From: Lingula anatina
Lineage: Eukaryota > Brachiopoda > Lingulata > Lingulida > Lingulidae
DNA length: 64,000 nt
NCBI RefSeq assembly: GCF_001039355.2
Contig: NW_019773559.1
Location: 231,980-295,979 of the forward strand
Direction: 5' to 3'
Both the position numbers and the translations under genes were made by a program. Shown piece by piece: positions 48,520 through 60,864 of this stretch (position 1 is its first letter; every line of letters starts with the position of its first letter). Below the pieces are notes generated by a model. It was not told the origin of the DNA. It saw only the letters and a list, made by a program, of their open reading frames with translations, and searched no databases.

Positions 48520-49450
48520 TCACAGGCATTTTCTTTTATTTTTCCTTTAACAAGTCTGAGAGATGCAACTTTTGATCTCGTCCCCTTCCCCCTCGAATGC
48601 TGTTTTAATAAATAAATGCTATTAAGCATTAAGTTGCATTTGACAATATGCAGACACATGTGTACGCAAATCATACAACACTGAGGGGGAACCCAGATAA
48701 CGTATCTTAAATATAAAGATATCAAGTCAAGGTGTCGAAACTGTCAAGCACTGGTACCTGTCAGAACTCACTTAGACCGGAATGTTTTTTTTTTATTTAC
48801 ATATTAATTTTAACGTGCCAGAACTAAAAAAAGGTATAGAGTTTTGAACATTTTGGCATTTATCTAAAACATCATTTTCCTACAATATCTCACATTTGAT
48901 TGCATTATCTTATTGAAGTTATTCATCTTTGAAGTAAGTAACGCCTTTTAGCCACCAGTTATATTGCTAATTAGTCTTTTAACCACCAAATTATTATTAT
49001 TATTTTTTTTTTGTAAAAATGTTGGGGGGGGGGGGGGAATGCACTCTGGGTCAAGATGACATGACATTCATCGTCAAATGTTGGATCTTTTGGGTAGATG
49101 TGTCACTTATAACCTGCAGCGCTGAATATATTTCCCAAGTATTTGCAGAGTTTTCTTGTTTGTTAACTGGTTTATTAAATCCATAACGAGATTTCCAGTT
49201 AATTTGTCTTTGTGTTATAGCATTCTCAGACATTATCTATGCGCTTATAAGATACATGAGAATGAAAATATATCTTAATTTGGAATGATAATTACGTTCT
49301 AAAATCAATTTCTTCATAAAAAAGCAGACTTTAAGTAAGATGAATATAATGAATCACGTTTAAAATTGAACTAAGTGATAATCATCTTGGTTCATACAAG
49401 ACAGTCATATACGAAATAAGTACACTTGTGGACGGTATTATATGGATGTC
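48520..49450. repeat. Segmental duplication, downstream flank of family copy 2
   Basis: Resembles 62520-63110 (shared attaagcattaagttgcatt, ctgggtcaagatgac, cttgtttgttaactggttta blocks) in the same order and orientation relative to the family genes. Divergence is clearly higher than in the allelic copies, so this is a genuine older duplication. Confidence 0.7.
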
Positions 49451-50302
49451 AAGTGAACATAACGTCAGAAAAAGGCAGCAAAGCTGTTAAATGTACAGAC
49501 AAAAAACAGAAAATGTTCAGAAAATGTGACTAGCAAAGGTTTTCAAGCCAGTGGAGGTTCAAAGTCACACCTTGAAAATGCCAATATACGAAAAACCAAA
49601 TTTTCACAAAAAAAGTATAACTCCCAGAAAAAATAACTAAACAGACTGCTTTTCCAAAGGAAGCTGCATTTAAGGCCCATGTATTTTTCCTGTAAATTTG
49701 AGAAGAGTGAGTGTCATGGTTTTCCTTTAATGGGCACTATGGCGGCAGTGCCTAGAATGGAGTTTTCTTCAATTTTGATGCAATATTGCTTAATGCTTAA
49801 CAGCATAATGACTATCATGAATATTCAGAAAATGTGACTAGCAAAGGTCTTTGGGACTATGGAACTTCAAAGTCACGCCTTGAAATTGCCAATTTGTAAA
49901 CAAGACAGAACTGTACTGAAATGGATTTATTTCCATTTTAACTCTTTTTTTACATAAAGCAATTAATTTACTGCATTTTCTTAATGATCAACTAAGAAAA
50001 TTGTTGAGATGTAGAAAATATCAATAGAACAATGTTAAATGTTCAATTTTCTCCATTCTGAGATTCTGAACATAGTAAATGATTAAATCTGACAAACTGC
50101 AATGATTTGCTTTTTTTTCCCATTTTTGACACTTAATTACACAATAGATTAATACAGGTTTAACATCATTTTTATGTAATCAACTAACAATATTGTAAAG
50201 ATGAAAATTTTGTCAAAAGAACAGTTTTACGTATCTAATTAGTTCAACAATGAGACTGTAAACATGCCTAAGAATTGAATGAGGTAAAAGCACTTATAAA
50301 CA

Positions 50303-50720
50303 AAACAAGGCATAACTGCATCAAAACTGAACCAATCAAGCTTATTTTCGAACTCGACCTGTATTTTAGTAAGATTAAGCACTCCTGTGAGTTGTCAATA
50401 AGCCTATTGGTTTTCCTTGAAATGTGTTTACAGTGTTGCACATATGATGAAAAGTGAGAAAACAGCAAAACTTCTAAAACAATGGCCCGATCATGCCGAT
50501 TTTCAAACTTGACCTGCGTTTTAGTAAGATTGATTACACCTGTGAGTTTCATGACAACAGGCGTATCGGTTTGCCTTGAAATGTGTTTACAGTGTTGAAT
50601 ATATGAGTGAAAAAAAGCAGCATAACTGCTAAAATAATGGCCCGATCATGCTGATTTTCGAACTTGACCTGCGTTTTATAAATATTCATCAACCCTGTAA
50701 ATATAAAGCCAAAAGGTAAA
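50303..50720. repeat. About 155-bp tandem repeat, 2.7 units
   Basis: Each unit has a gaacttgacctgcgttttag block and a ccttgaaatgtgtttacagtgtt block. Starts of the first block fall near 50350, 50502 and 50660. Absent from the equivalent flank of copy 3. A related pair, cagaaaatgtgactagcaaa, occurs at about 49518 and 49828. Confidence 0.75.
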
Positions 50721-51057
50721 ACTGTCTTCCACTATAATCGTGTTTACGCTGAAAGTGCACGGCGACGACGGCGACGACAGACGCAGGTGACGGCAATATG
50801 TACAGACACATCTGTGTCTGTACATAAAAAGGCAATCCGACTTTCTTAAAAAAAAAAACAAAAAATACAAAATATAGGTACTTTAAATGGCTTGCATGAT
50901 TACCAAAAGTCTAGGACGATCTAACTAAGGGGTCAATAGATGTTTTTTTTAATTTCATTTTTTATGAAAAGCTTATTTCACACGCCGTCAATAGTCTTAG
51001 ATCTCCCATCCTGGACACGCGAAATCAGTCGAAGTTTCCCGAGCGAATCTCTCCCGA

Positions 51058-52858
51058 TTACTGTAACTCTTCCACGTCTTCAAGCGATGGCACGTAGTTG
51101 ATGCTATCAATAAGACCTTCCTCGTAGAACCCCCGTAACGCTTTCGCGCGGAAGAAGTTCTGGATCATCTTCATGGACGTGGCGCCGATCTCTCGTTCCA
51201 GTTTCTCCTCTTCTGTGGTTGTCCATTCAATGAAACCCCAGAGATAACTGTTCTTCGTTTCTGTGACAATTCTCTGCGGGGCGATCTTAAAGTCTATTTT
51301 ATACAACACGTACATGCAGTCCACGAACTGTCTGTCGTCTGACTTGCCGAACGCCACCATGCCGTATCGGGTTTTCGAGTTATCTCCCTTGTTATACTTG
51401 AACTCCATGACCTTGTGTTCAAAGTCCTTTCCAAAGTGGATTCCGTTTATCGCCTTTCGTGTTGCATCGTCTAACCCTGTAATATGACGGAAATAAATGT
51501 TATTATCTGTTTCATAGAAGTCTAGTAGCAACACAGTCTTAGCGAAGAAGCACTTATTGTATCTCAAGAAACAAAACGATGTTGAAGGACACTTAATACC
51601 TCGGGTGGTGGTGGTGGTGGGTGGGGGGGGGGGGGGGGTATTTTCCGGGTGTCGTCGACCCTTTTTTAGTGGACGTGCAAACCGACCATCACTACACAGA
51701 CTTAAAAAGTTCGATGACGCTTCAATTACTCTGACCCTTTAACAAAAATGAAGATTTGTGAAATGTAATCATTTTATAAGAAATACAGAGAGAAAGTTAA
51801 AACGGACCGTAGGCCTCCTGCATGTAGTCGAGGAATGGCGTAATGTCGGCAACTGGGATCCCTTTAGTTTCCATGACTTCACAGCCTTCCTCCCACTTGT
51901 CAAACAGCTCCCCTTGTCAAACAGCTTTCTCTGCATCTCTGTGGCATCATGCTTCGATACCTATGGCATAACATAATAAAGAACCACGTTATTTTGTTTT
52001 TTTTTTTCTACATATTTTGCATACGTTGTACATGCCAGCAACCTAGGCCCGTCATCAGTCTCTTTTGATACAGCGGCGGATCCAGAGGGGGGGGGGGGGG
52101 GGGTCAGGGGGGTTTTGACCCCCACCTTCGATTTCTAAAAAAAATTACATCAACGGTATCTCTTGAAATTAGGTTTTTTGACTAGCTGAATGATACTTCT
52201 AACATGGACCTAATGGCACCGTTCGTCCTCTAAAATACCAACATTTTTCGTGGCCCCATGGCGGGCCTAGGGCCCCAACACCAAGGGGAGGGGGGCGGCT
52301 TGGCATCCGTGCCCCCCCCCCCCTTCAAGTGATCCTGGATCGGCCCTCTTTATAGGAGCCAGTTTTTCATGATCTTTCGCCCCACGTATGCTGACCGATA
52401 TATTTGCCACTTACCTTAAAGCTACACTGATCAAAGTGGGCTTCCATTCCTGTTATTCTATCATTCCTGGCACACCGCAGTATGTCATATAAAAGCAAAT
52501 TTTTATGCAAACTCCATGTATCAACAACATACATGTACATGTAGTTAAACTGGCAAAATGACCAGCAGACAGATTTCTTTTGTTAATTAGTTAATGTCCT
52601 GATTCCCAATTACCTCACCTTGACTTCGCAAAGTCCCTTCTTTACTTTCACCACGGCTATATTACTTTCGGACGAGTCCGCTCCAGCGCCTAGATTTGAC
52701 TCTGATGTCGATGACTCGCCACCTCTGTATTCTGATGGGGCCGTCCCAGCTCCTTCCTCTGACCTCGGTCTACAATCGGCTTCATTATGTTTTGACGGGT
52801 CCTCCCCAGCGTCTTTACGTCTCAACGTGCGTCGATACCATGAGAAGATGCCTCCCAT
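51058..52858 (-). pseudogene. Uncharacterised family copy 2, frameshifted in exon 2
   Basis: Exon 1 is 52858-52619 (80 codons). It ends with a segment homologous to copy 1 (ADSSESNIAVVKVKKGLCEV) but has a longer, different N-terminus starting MGGIFSWYRR, with serine/glutamate-rich sequence. Exon 3, 51476-51058, is intact and similar to copies 1 and 3 (KTRYGMVAFGKSDDRQFVDC). Exon 2, 51960-51808, contains a short internal duplication (gctgtttgacaag repeated) making it 5 nt longer there and 3 nt shorter at the end than copy 1. The reading frame then leaves that of exon 3 and meets TAG at its start. Either a pseudogene or rescued by other splicing; the exon 2 donor (g-gtccgt) is also weak. Confidence 0.6.
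52075..52345. mobile_element. MITE family 2, copy a
   Basis: Ends ggcggatccaga and ctggatcggcc (inverted). Long G-run after the left end and C-run before the right end. Internal cttgaaattaggttttttga. In intron 1 of family copy 2. No ORF. Confidence 0.7.
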
Positions 52859-52964
52859 TTCAGGGCCACTTACTGAAAAAAAAATTGAAATTTAAAAATA
52901 TGATTGTATAAATATACTACATAAATTTAATGTAACCATATCGAACATGTAGCCTATAGGCAGT

Positions 52965-53187
52965 GGCGGATTTAGAGGGGTGTTCAGGGGGGTCCTGCCC
53001 CCCTCCCTTTCGATGTCTAAAAAATCACTTGAAATTAGAATTTTGATAAGCTGAATAATACTTCTAAACAGTACCAAATGGCACCGTTTGTTCTCTAACA
53101 TACCAAAAATTTCCGGGGCCCTTTAGCGGGGAGGTGAGGGTCGGCTTTGCATCTGCGGACCCCTTTCAAATAATCCTAGATCCGCCC
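52965..53187. mobile_element. MITE family 2, copy b
   Basis: Ends ggcggatttaga and ctagatccgcc; internal cacttgaaattagaattttg aligns with copy a. Just upstream of family copy 2. Design resembles MITE family 1 (G/C runs inside the ends) with different termini. Confidence 0.7.
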
Positions 53188-53362
53188 CTGGATGACATAT
53201 TGATAGATAAGAACACCGTCTCAATAGATAATATATTCAATGTAAAATAATTCGATCTTTTAATCCGTGTTTAAAAAATTACGGAAATAAGATCCAATAT
53301 TCCTAGACAATCATAGCGTAAAAAAGGACGAAAAGCCTAGGGTATGATATGTGTTGCAATAT

Positions 53363-53680
53363 GTGTTGCACCAGTAGAGTGGAATAAGTTGCCAATTTTT
53401 ATTAAACAAATAGAATCACAAGAATCTTTTAAAAAGGAATTAAAAACTCATATTTTTAAGACATTTTATCCATTAATCTTAAATTTTACAATTTTAAAGA
53501 AACCTTGGATTTTTTACTTTTAATTACTGTTTATTACAATTAAGTTAGTTTAGCTCTTATTTATATAAAATATATCTTAACCATTTTTATCTATAAACTT
53601 CTTTGTATTTTATGTTGTACAGTCTATTGAACATTTTATGGATTTTAGACTTGAAATAAATATATTATTATTATTATTAT
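53363..53680 (+). mobile_element. 5'-truncated LINE 3' end, nested in the foldback left arm
   Basis: Opens with the C-terminal motif of non-LTR retrotransposon reverse transcriptases (VAPVEWNKLPIFIKQIES, then FKKELKTHIFK). An AT-rich 3' UTR with AATAAA and a terminal (TTA)n follow, typical of CR1/L2-like elements. Removing it joins gcaatat to attcaataaa, exactly as in the right arm. Confidence 0.7.
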
Positions 53681-53694
53681 ATTCAATAAAAGGT

Positions 53695-53910
53695 TGTTAT
53701 TCAATGGATCAAATTTTTATGCCAAATTCTTTTTTCGTTTAATGTTGTTTTATATTTTTATGCAATATTCTTTTTTTTTTCATTCAATGTTGTTTCACTT
53801 GTTCATGCGATAAATTTCTGCAATCAATGTTGTTTCTTTTTTTACGTAATAATTTTTTCTTTCAATGTTGTATCATTTTTTTATGCAATAATTTTTTCGT
53901 TCAATGTCCG
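53695..53910. repeat. Foldback left-arm tandem array
   Basis: Five to six diverged units of about 40 bp containing ttcaatgttgtttcatttt and tatgcaataatttttt. Confidence 0.75.
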
Positions 53911-55509
53911 TGAACACGGAATTGCGGGTAGACTTAGAGACGAAGGCGTTCATTGGCTAATCTCGTACGTGGAATCAAAGGAGTAATCGTCATGCCTAAC
54001 GAATATTAGGCAAAAACTATCTCCCCAAGACCGATCTCTTGCCAGTGTAAGGCATGTTTTAATTTTTGCTTTTAGCATTTGCCCAGATAATTCAACTACA
54101 GGACACACGGCGACTCTCCCCCATGCATAGGCATCTCATAGAGGGAAGTTTGGAACAATCCCCCACCCCCCTTCCCGATTTGGATTCCACCAGTCTATAA
54201 TGTAACGGCCTGGAGTTTGGGCAGACATTGAAGAACGCTGGTGATGCATCAATCATAAAAATGCATTCATCGAAAATCGCGAGATATGATGTTATATTTT
54301 TGTAAATCACTTCCCCTAGAAGGGAAGGACCAGACTAAAATCCATCGCTAAGATAATGACAATTAGTAGGACGGGTAGGCCTAAACAATAGTAAAACTAA
54401 ACAAATTGCAGAACAGTAGAGGCATTGAATTGTAAAGTTCTATGAATTTACTTAAAACAAAGCATAACCATTGATGTACTGAAAACTCACATGCACACTA
54501 TGCGGGAATTGCTGAGTTGTCCAACGGGGGAACTATCCAAGGAGGGGGGATTGTCCTGACACCTGTTTAGGAGTTATTCTTTTAAAAGATTGCAAAAAAG
54601 GAGAGAAAATAAATGTCTTTCAATGGCATAATTTATTAATTACCATTATCACCCAAAATATATAGTTTTAAATCTTCAAACATTCCTATATTTCCAAGAC
54701 ACCAAGACAGGAGTACGAATGATATCCAAAGAATGGCTGTACAAATTGTAGTAATTAGATTGTACATCATCAGTCTGATCCTCTAAAGTCTGTGCAAGTT
54801 CATAAGACATTTTGATACCCCAGTATTTTTTTCCAAATATTTATGAGATATTTCACATTTAGTGCATGAAATATTGAAACAATATTCTTTCCAACATGTC
54901 TTAATCAACCCAGAGAAAAACCTTTGTAGAATTCAATAGTTATTTTATTTTATTTCATTTATAACAAATGTTAGTAGTTTTTTGGAGGGTCACCATGAAT
55001 TAACAGGATTCACATTAATAGTGCTGAGTATAGCGATACACGGTAGTATTGATTATAGTATTATCACATCGTTTAAATCGTGTCGATTATTAAGCATGAC
55101 TAAAATAAAGTTCACACCAAAAGTTGAACACCACAGATTTTGAATGGTATAACTGAGCGAAGGAACTATTGTATTTACAAACGTGAAAGCCAATGTGATA
55201 AAAATACTGCAGATTACCCATGATCCAGCAGGGGAGGACCACGTTTCCAGAAGTAGCAGAGACTTTCGGCCTCTGTGAATTAGAATTAGAGGGTCAATGC
55301 TGACATTGGTAACAAGAAAATATTCCTCAACTCTCTTCAGCTCTAGTCATACCACATCTTAGCCATCATTAACATGTCTGCTCACTTTGACAAACATCCC
55401 GAATGTCACGCATCCATGCGCACACGTTATCGTCGCGCCTCCACTTCAAGAGATTAGCTAATGAACGCCTTCGTTTCTAAGTCTGCCAAAAAATCCGTTT
55501 TCACATTTC

Positions 55510-56130
55510 CGTTTGACCATTGAATGAAAAAATTATTGCATAAAAGATGAAACAACATTCAATGAAAAAAATTATTGCATGAAAAAACGAAACAACATTA
55601 AATGAAAAAATATATTGCATAAAAAAATGAAGCAACTTTGAATGAAAAAATTATTGCATAAAGATTTGAAACAACATTGAATGAAAAAAGGATATTGCAT
55701 AAGAAAATGAAACAACAGTGAATGAAAAAATAATGCATGAAATTTTGAAACAACATTGAATTAAAATAAAAATTTATTGCATGGAAAAAACGAAACAAAT
55801 TGAATGAAAAAAATTATTGCATAAAAATTTGAAACAACATTGAATGAAAAATTATTGCATAAAGATTTGAAACAACATTTAATGAAAAAAGGATATTGCA
55901 TGAAAAAATGAAACAACAGTGAATGGAAAAAATATTGCATGAAATTTTGAAACAACATTGAATAAAAAATCATTGCATAAAAATGAAACAACATAAAATT
56001 GAAATAAAAATTTATTGCATTGAAAAACGAAACAACATTGAATGAAAAAAATGTTGTATAAGAAATGAAACATCGTTGAATGAAAAAAGAGTATTGCATA
56101 AAAATTTGAAACATTGGATAACAAAACTTT
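55510..56130. repeat. Foldback right-arm tandem array
   Basis: About 15 units of the same sequence in inverse orientation (aaaaaattattgcataaaa, gaaacaacattgaatg). Longer than the left array. The minus-strand ORFs reading FFIQ/FYAI repeats are a by-product. Confidence 0.8.
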
Positions 56131-56584
56131 AAATTGAGTGGAAATACATTTATTGAATATTGCAACACATATCATGCCGTAGTGGCCTAGCTTGGGCTTG
56201 GAGAGGGCTTTGCAAAAAAAGGATCTGCCATTGGACCGTTATTCTTAGATTGACCCAGAGGTCAATTATTGAAAAAAAAATGATAGTCGGCTCCTGACTA
56301 AATCTCTAGTACCGTCACGTCGGTTTTCCATTCATAAACCAATCAAGCTGCAGTAACGTTCATTAAGCACTTGATCTAATGTTGCAATAAATAGATCAGA
56401 TACAATAAAATGTCAGCATAATATCTGCGAAAGGTTAGCGACACAACAGAACAACCCCACAGCACTGCCTCACACCTATATTATTTCCTTATTTACTTAC
56501 TTATCCTCTTCGAGCCATGATTTACATTAACATGAACCTAAACATGCACTAAATCACCATCTTTCAGTTAATTGATACATAGTN

Positions 56585-58145
56585 GAACCATAACATTGAA
56601 AAGACATTGAATAAACGTTTGATTTGAAAGTTGTGTCAACCTCAGATAACAATGTTATATCAACCCCACCCTGCAGGAAATTTGCCTGGATTTGTTTAGC
56701 AGTAGGACATGTTTGATGGCTAAATATATGTAGGGTATAAATGTATGGCCTTTAAGCTAAAATTTCCAAGGTGAAGATATATAACAAGGTCACAGTCAAC
56801 TCAACCTGTCTACCTATAACAGGTTATCAAGAACTGTTAATTCCATCACATTTACAGCAACTTATTCATCCTAGTGTTTGCTGACCTTGCAAGCAATTCA
56901 GTTTATTGGAATGTTTTACTGAATAACAAGATAAGAAAATTCACTAGTTAACTAAAGACACAAAACAACTGTCACTTTTACTTTAAAACCATTTTGTTAT
57001 TATTTTGATAAATTTAGTTACAGTATTGATAAACAAAGTATCACGTTTTCAATAATTAATATTTTAAATTACAATCCATAACTGCAAGGTTGTGTCATTG
57101 ACCAAAATACAACGTTGAGTCAATGTGGCTGGATCAACGTTTATATTACGTTGAATTTAGGTAGATCAACGGCAATTCAACGTATCAACCTGTTTTCAAC
57201 GTTGATCCAATGCAACTATGCCTGCTGGGATAGCAGTTCCTGTTCACAGACATTTTGTCTCTAGGTTTTTCGTTTGCGCTTATAGTTGTCATGACGACTG
57301 CACAAAAAAGGCCCTTGTGTAAAGAAACCACAGTCACCTAACGGCATAAATTTGTTGGAAACCACTTGGGCACCCGATATTTCGGACTATTGCTACGGGC
57401 AGGGGTGTAGCCAGGATATTCTTCTTGCTACAACCCTAGCTGTGACCATGACAGAATCCTGCCTTGGCAAAAGTCTACTTACATTTCTGTGATTTTTTAC
57501 ACTGATAGGAGACCGTTAGGCTCTGCAACTGATAGGCTCCGTTCTAGACTCACATATATAAGCTACTTGCGCTGTGGCTGGAAATTTTACTGATGCGCAA
57601 AACAGCTGCAAAAATTTCATGAGTCACAGTGAAAACCCTCTATAAAACGGGGAAAGTCCCTTGGAAGAAAAGCGAAGTCGTTTAGGAAACAGTACAGCAC
57701 TGAAAATAGTAGTACTGCAAAAATTACCTTACCTACGCCGTGCGACGGATTTCTTAAAAGGAAAGAAAAGTCGTTTAGGGAAAAGTATAGCACTGAAAAT
57801 AAAGAAGTAGTAGTCAAACGACATTTATGGCGACAACAGTCACCAGAGCTTATTTATGCACATGCGCATTCTGCACATGCTCAATTCTCCCGTAGAGAGT
57901 GGTAGTCTCAAATGAGATGCATGTCACGGCCTTATCCAATCGTGCGCTTGATTCATTCTATTAGCAAGCACGATACGATTAAGCAAGAAGTTATCTTCAG
58001 CCTTCAACTTCAATGTTCAATTCAGCAAATTTCATTGGCCTTTATTTCCATGGGAATTTTCTGGAAGTTTATTCTATCTGCAGAAACGTTATGTACAGAA
58101 CGTTTACAACATTTTACGACGGAGAAAGTTGTTTTCTCCAAGAAT
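56585..58145. repeat. Rearranged duplicate block, copy 1
   Basis: Two pieces. 56585-57384 equals 60219-61013, and 57385-58145 equals 59413-60176; the order is swapped relative to copy 2 and the junction cacccgatat/ttcggactat is at 57384/57385. 56345-56583, before the N at 56584, equals about 58925-59153. Differences between copies are few. Confidence 0.75.
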
Positions 58146-58798
58146 GATAGCAGTTCCTGTTCACATACATTTTGTCTCTAGGTTTTTCGTTTGCGCTGAT
58201 AGTTGTCATGACGACTGCACAAAAAGGCCCTTGTGTAAAGAAACCACAGTCACCTAACGGCATAAATTTGTTGGAAACCACTTGGGCACCCGATATGCCG
58301 ATTTAATTACTTTAGTTTCAGACTTCCTTTTCAGTCCTTATTTAATCTTTTGGGTAGATACTGGTTTTGTGAATCTCTTTGTATCTGTCGGTATACGTCT
58401 AAAAAAACCACTACTGGTATGTAATAGATGTAAAGAGAGAGAGAGAGAGTGCATGGGAAACTTAATCATGCTGTAGGTCTTATCTGAAGCCTTCCACAGT
58501 TTCTGCAGCAACTTGTTGGTCACTCAGTTCGTTCCACTCGGAGACTGTTCTGATAAAGTAAGATTTTTTCTAACTGGCATGTTGCAGTGTTGCAAACGGT
58601 TACAGCGACTGTTGTTGGTACTATTTATAATGTTTCCAGTGTCAAAGTCAGACTTGCGCGTCATTATAAGCCAGTCTAGTCCAAAACGCAGACGCCGCCT
58701 TCCTTATCACGTATTTTTATTACTTGCAAAGAATTTGCAAGTCTATCGGTTGTTTGGGGAGATTCGGCCCAGGCAGGCAGTATATGATTATGCGGGTA
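58146..58798. repeat. Duplicate block, piece matching 60866-61515
   Basis: Continues from tagcagttcctg to cgggta. Both copies carry an ORF (58513-58917 and 61230-61598) of unknown meaning that diverges at the end of the duplication. 58799-58921 is unique. Confidence 0.75.
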
Positions 58799-59287
58799 GG
58801 CTGGGTCATGTCATATGGCTTGTGTGCCCCAAACATGCATGGTTAAAACGGAAGAGGCCGTTGAACGGCAGCCATTACCTCTTCGATGAAACACGCAAAT
58901 TCGACGTTTTGACGTGAAAATCGTAACGTTCATTAAGCACTTGATCTAATGTTGCAATAAATAGATCAGATACAATAAAATGTCAGCATAATATCTGCGA
59001 AAGGTTAGCGACACAACAGAACAACCCCACAGCACTGCCTCACACCTATATTATTTCCTTATTTACTTACTTATCCTCTTCGAGCCATGATTTACATTAA
59101 CATGAACCTAAACATGCACTAAATCACCATCTTTCAGTTAATTGATACATAGTGTAGAATAATCCACACATTGAAAAAAGCCCAAAATAAATATTTAAAA
59201 AGGACAATAAATCCCTTACAGAAATCTTATTACATAGGATACCAAATGCTAAACTTTCTCTCATCGTGACAGCGCGGGCGTCTCGAT

Positions 59288-59421
59288 AGTCCGAAGGTTC
59301 ATTAGTCCGAAGGTTCAGAGGTACAAAAAATGGAAATATTTCAATCAGTTTTTTAATCAAGGGTTCATTGGTCCGAAGATTCTATAGTGAACATTCAGAC
59401 CAATGAACCTTCGGACTATTG
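59288..59421. mobile_element. Small inverted-repeat element (MITE family 3)
   Basis: Ends atagtccgaaggttcatt and aatgaaccttcggactat, with an extra direct copy of agtccgaaggttca at the left. The corresponding flank of family copy 1 (about 47790) lacks it. Confidence 0.65.
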
Positions 59422-60176
59422 CTACGGGCAGGGGTGTAGCCAGGATATTCTTCTTGCTACAACCCTAGCTGCGACCATGACAGAATCCTGCCTTGGCAAA
59501 AGTCTACTTACATTTCTGTGATTTTTTACACTGATAGGAGACCGCAAGGCTCTGCAACTGATAGGCTCCGTTCTAGACTCACATATATAAGCTACTTGCG
59601 CTGTGGCTGGAAATTTTACTGATGCGCAAAACAGCTGCAAAAATTTCATGAGTCACAGTGAAAACCCTCTATAAAACGGGGAAAGTCCCTTGGAAGAAAA
59701 GCGAAGTCGTTTAGGAAACAGTACAGCACTGAAAATAGTAGTACTGCAAAAATTACCTTACCTACGCCGTGCGACGGATTTCTTAAAAGGAAAGAAAAGT
59801 CGTTTAGGGAAAAGTATAGCACTGAAAATAAAGAAGTAGTAGTCAAACGACATTTATGGCGACAACAGTCACCAGAGCTTATTTATGCACATGCGCATTC
59901 TGCACATGCTCAATTCTCCCGTAGAGAGTGGTAGTCTCAAATGAGATGCATGTCACGGCCTTATCCAATCGTGCGCTTGATTCATTCTATTAGCAAGCAC
60001 GATACGATTAAGCAAGAAGTTATCTTCAGCCTTCAACTTCAATGTTCAATTCAGCAAATTTCATTGGCCTTTATTTCCATGGGAATTTTCTGGAAGTTTA
60101 TTCTATCTGCAGAAACGTTATGTACAGAACGTTTACAACATTTTACGACGGAGAAAGTTGTTTTCTCCAAGAATGA

Positions 60177-60864
60177 TCCCAGTGGGCAAATTATGTTGTT
60201 TTAACGTTGAAACAACATTGAACCATAACATTGAAAAGACATTGACTAAACGTTTGATTTGAAAGTTGTGTCAACCTCAGATAACAATGTTATATCAACC
60301 CCACCCTGCAGGAAATTTGCCTGGATTTGTTTAGCAGTAGGACATGTTTGATGGCTAAATATATGTAGGGTATAAATGTATGGCCTTTAAGCTACAATTT
60401 CCAAGGTGAAGATATATAACAAAGTCACAGTCAACTCAACCTGTCTACCTATAACAGGTTATCAAGAACTGTTAATTCCATCATATTTACAGCAACTTAT
60501 TCATCCTAGTGTTAGCTGACCTTGCAAGCAATTCAGTTTATTGGAATGTTTTACTGAATAACAAGTTAAGAAAATTCACTAGTTAACTAAAGACACAAAA
60601 CAACTGTCACTTTTACTTTAAAACCATTTTGTTATTATTTTGATAAATTTAGTTACAGTATTGATAAACAAAGTATCACGTTTTCAATAATTAATATTTT
60701 AAATTACAATCCATAACTGCAAGGTTGTGTCATTGACCAAAATACAACGTTGAGTCAATGTGGCTGGATCAACGTTTATATTACGTTGAATTTAGGTAGA
60801 TCAAAGGCAATTCAACGTGTCAACCTGTTTTCAACGTTGATCCAATGCAACTATGCCTGCTGGG
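60177..60864. mobile_element. Non-autonomous DNA element with CCCAG termini
   Basis: Termini cccagtgggca and tgcctgctggg (imperfect inverted). Inside, repeated aacgttga/tcaacgtt motifs near both ends. The duplicate at 58135-58155 reads aagaatgatagcag where this copy has gat-element-atag. So the empty site is visible, with a 2-bp AT duplication. A left-truncated copy lies at 56585-57228. Confidence 0.7.

Larger units (their letters stand above)
53344..56175. mobile_element. Foldback-type element with tandem-repeat arms
   Basis: Termini are a perfect 19-bp inverted repeat, atgatatgtgttgcaatat (53344-53362; inverse at 56157-56175). Long inverted arms follow. Left about 53681-53963 and right about 55451-56156 both hold tandem units of about 40 bp (tcaatgttgtttcatttttt / tatgcaataa), ending in a unique inverted segment (gacttagagacgaaggcgtt at left). 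The centre, about 53975-55445, has no ORF worth naming. This is the architecture of Foldback/Galileo-like non-autonomous elements. The left arm is interrupted by a LINE fragment. The paralogous site at 47255-47300 lacks the insertion. Confidence 0.75.

Noticed and set aside
55510-56130. Possible CRISPR-like regular repeats
   Set aside because: Adjacent diverged units without distinct spacers, present inverted on the other arm; an animal foldback element explains them.
55598-56175. Minus-strand ORFs rich in Phe/Ile (FFIQ repeats)
   Set aside because: Products of the AT-rich 40-bp tandem array of the foldback element.
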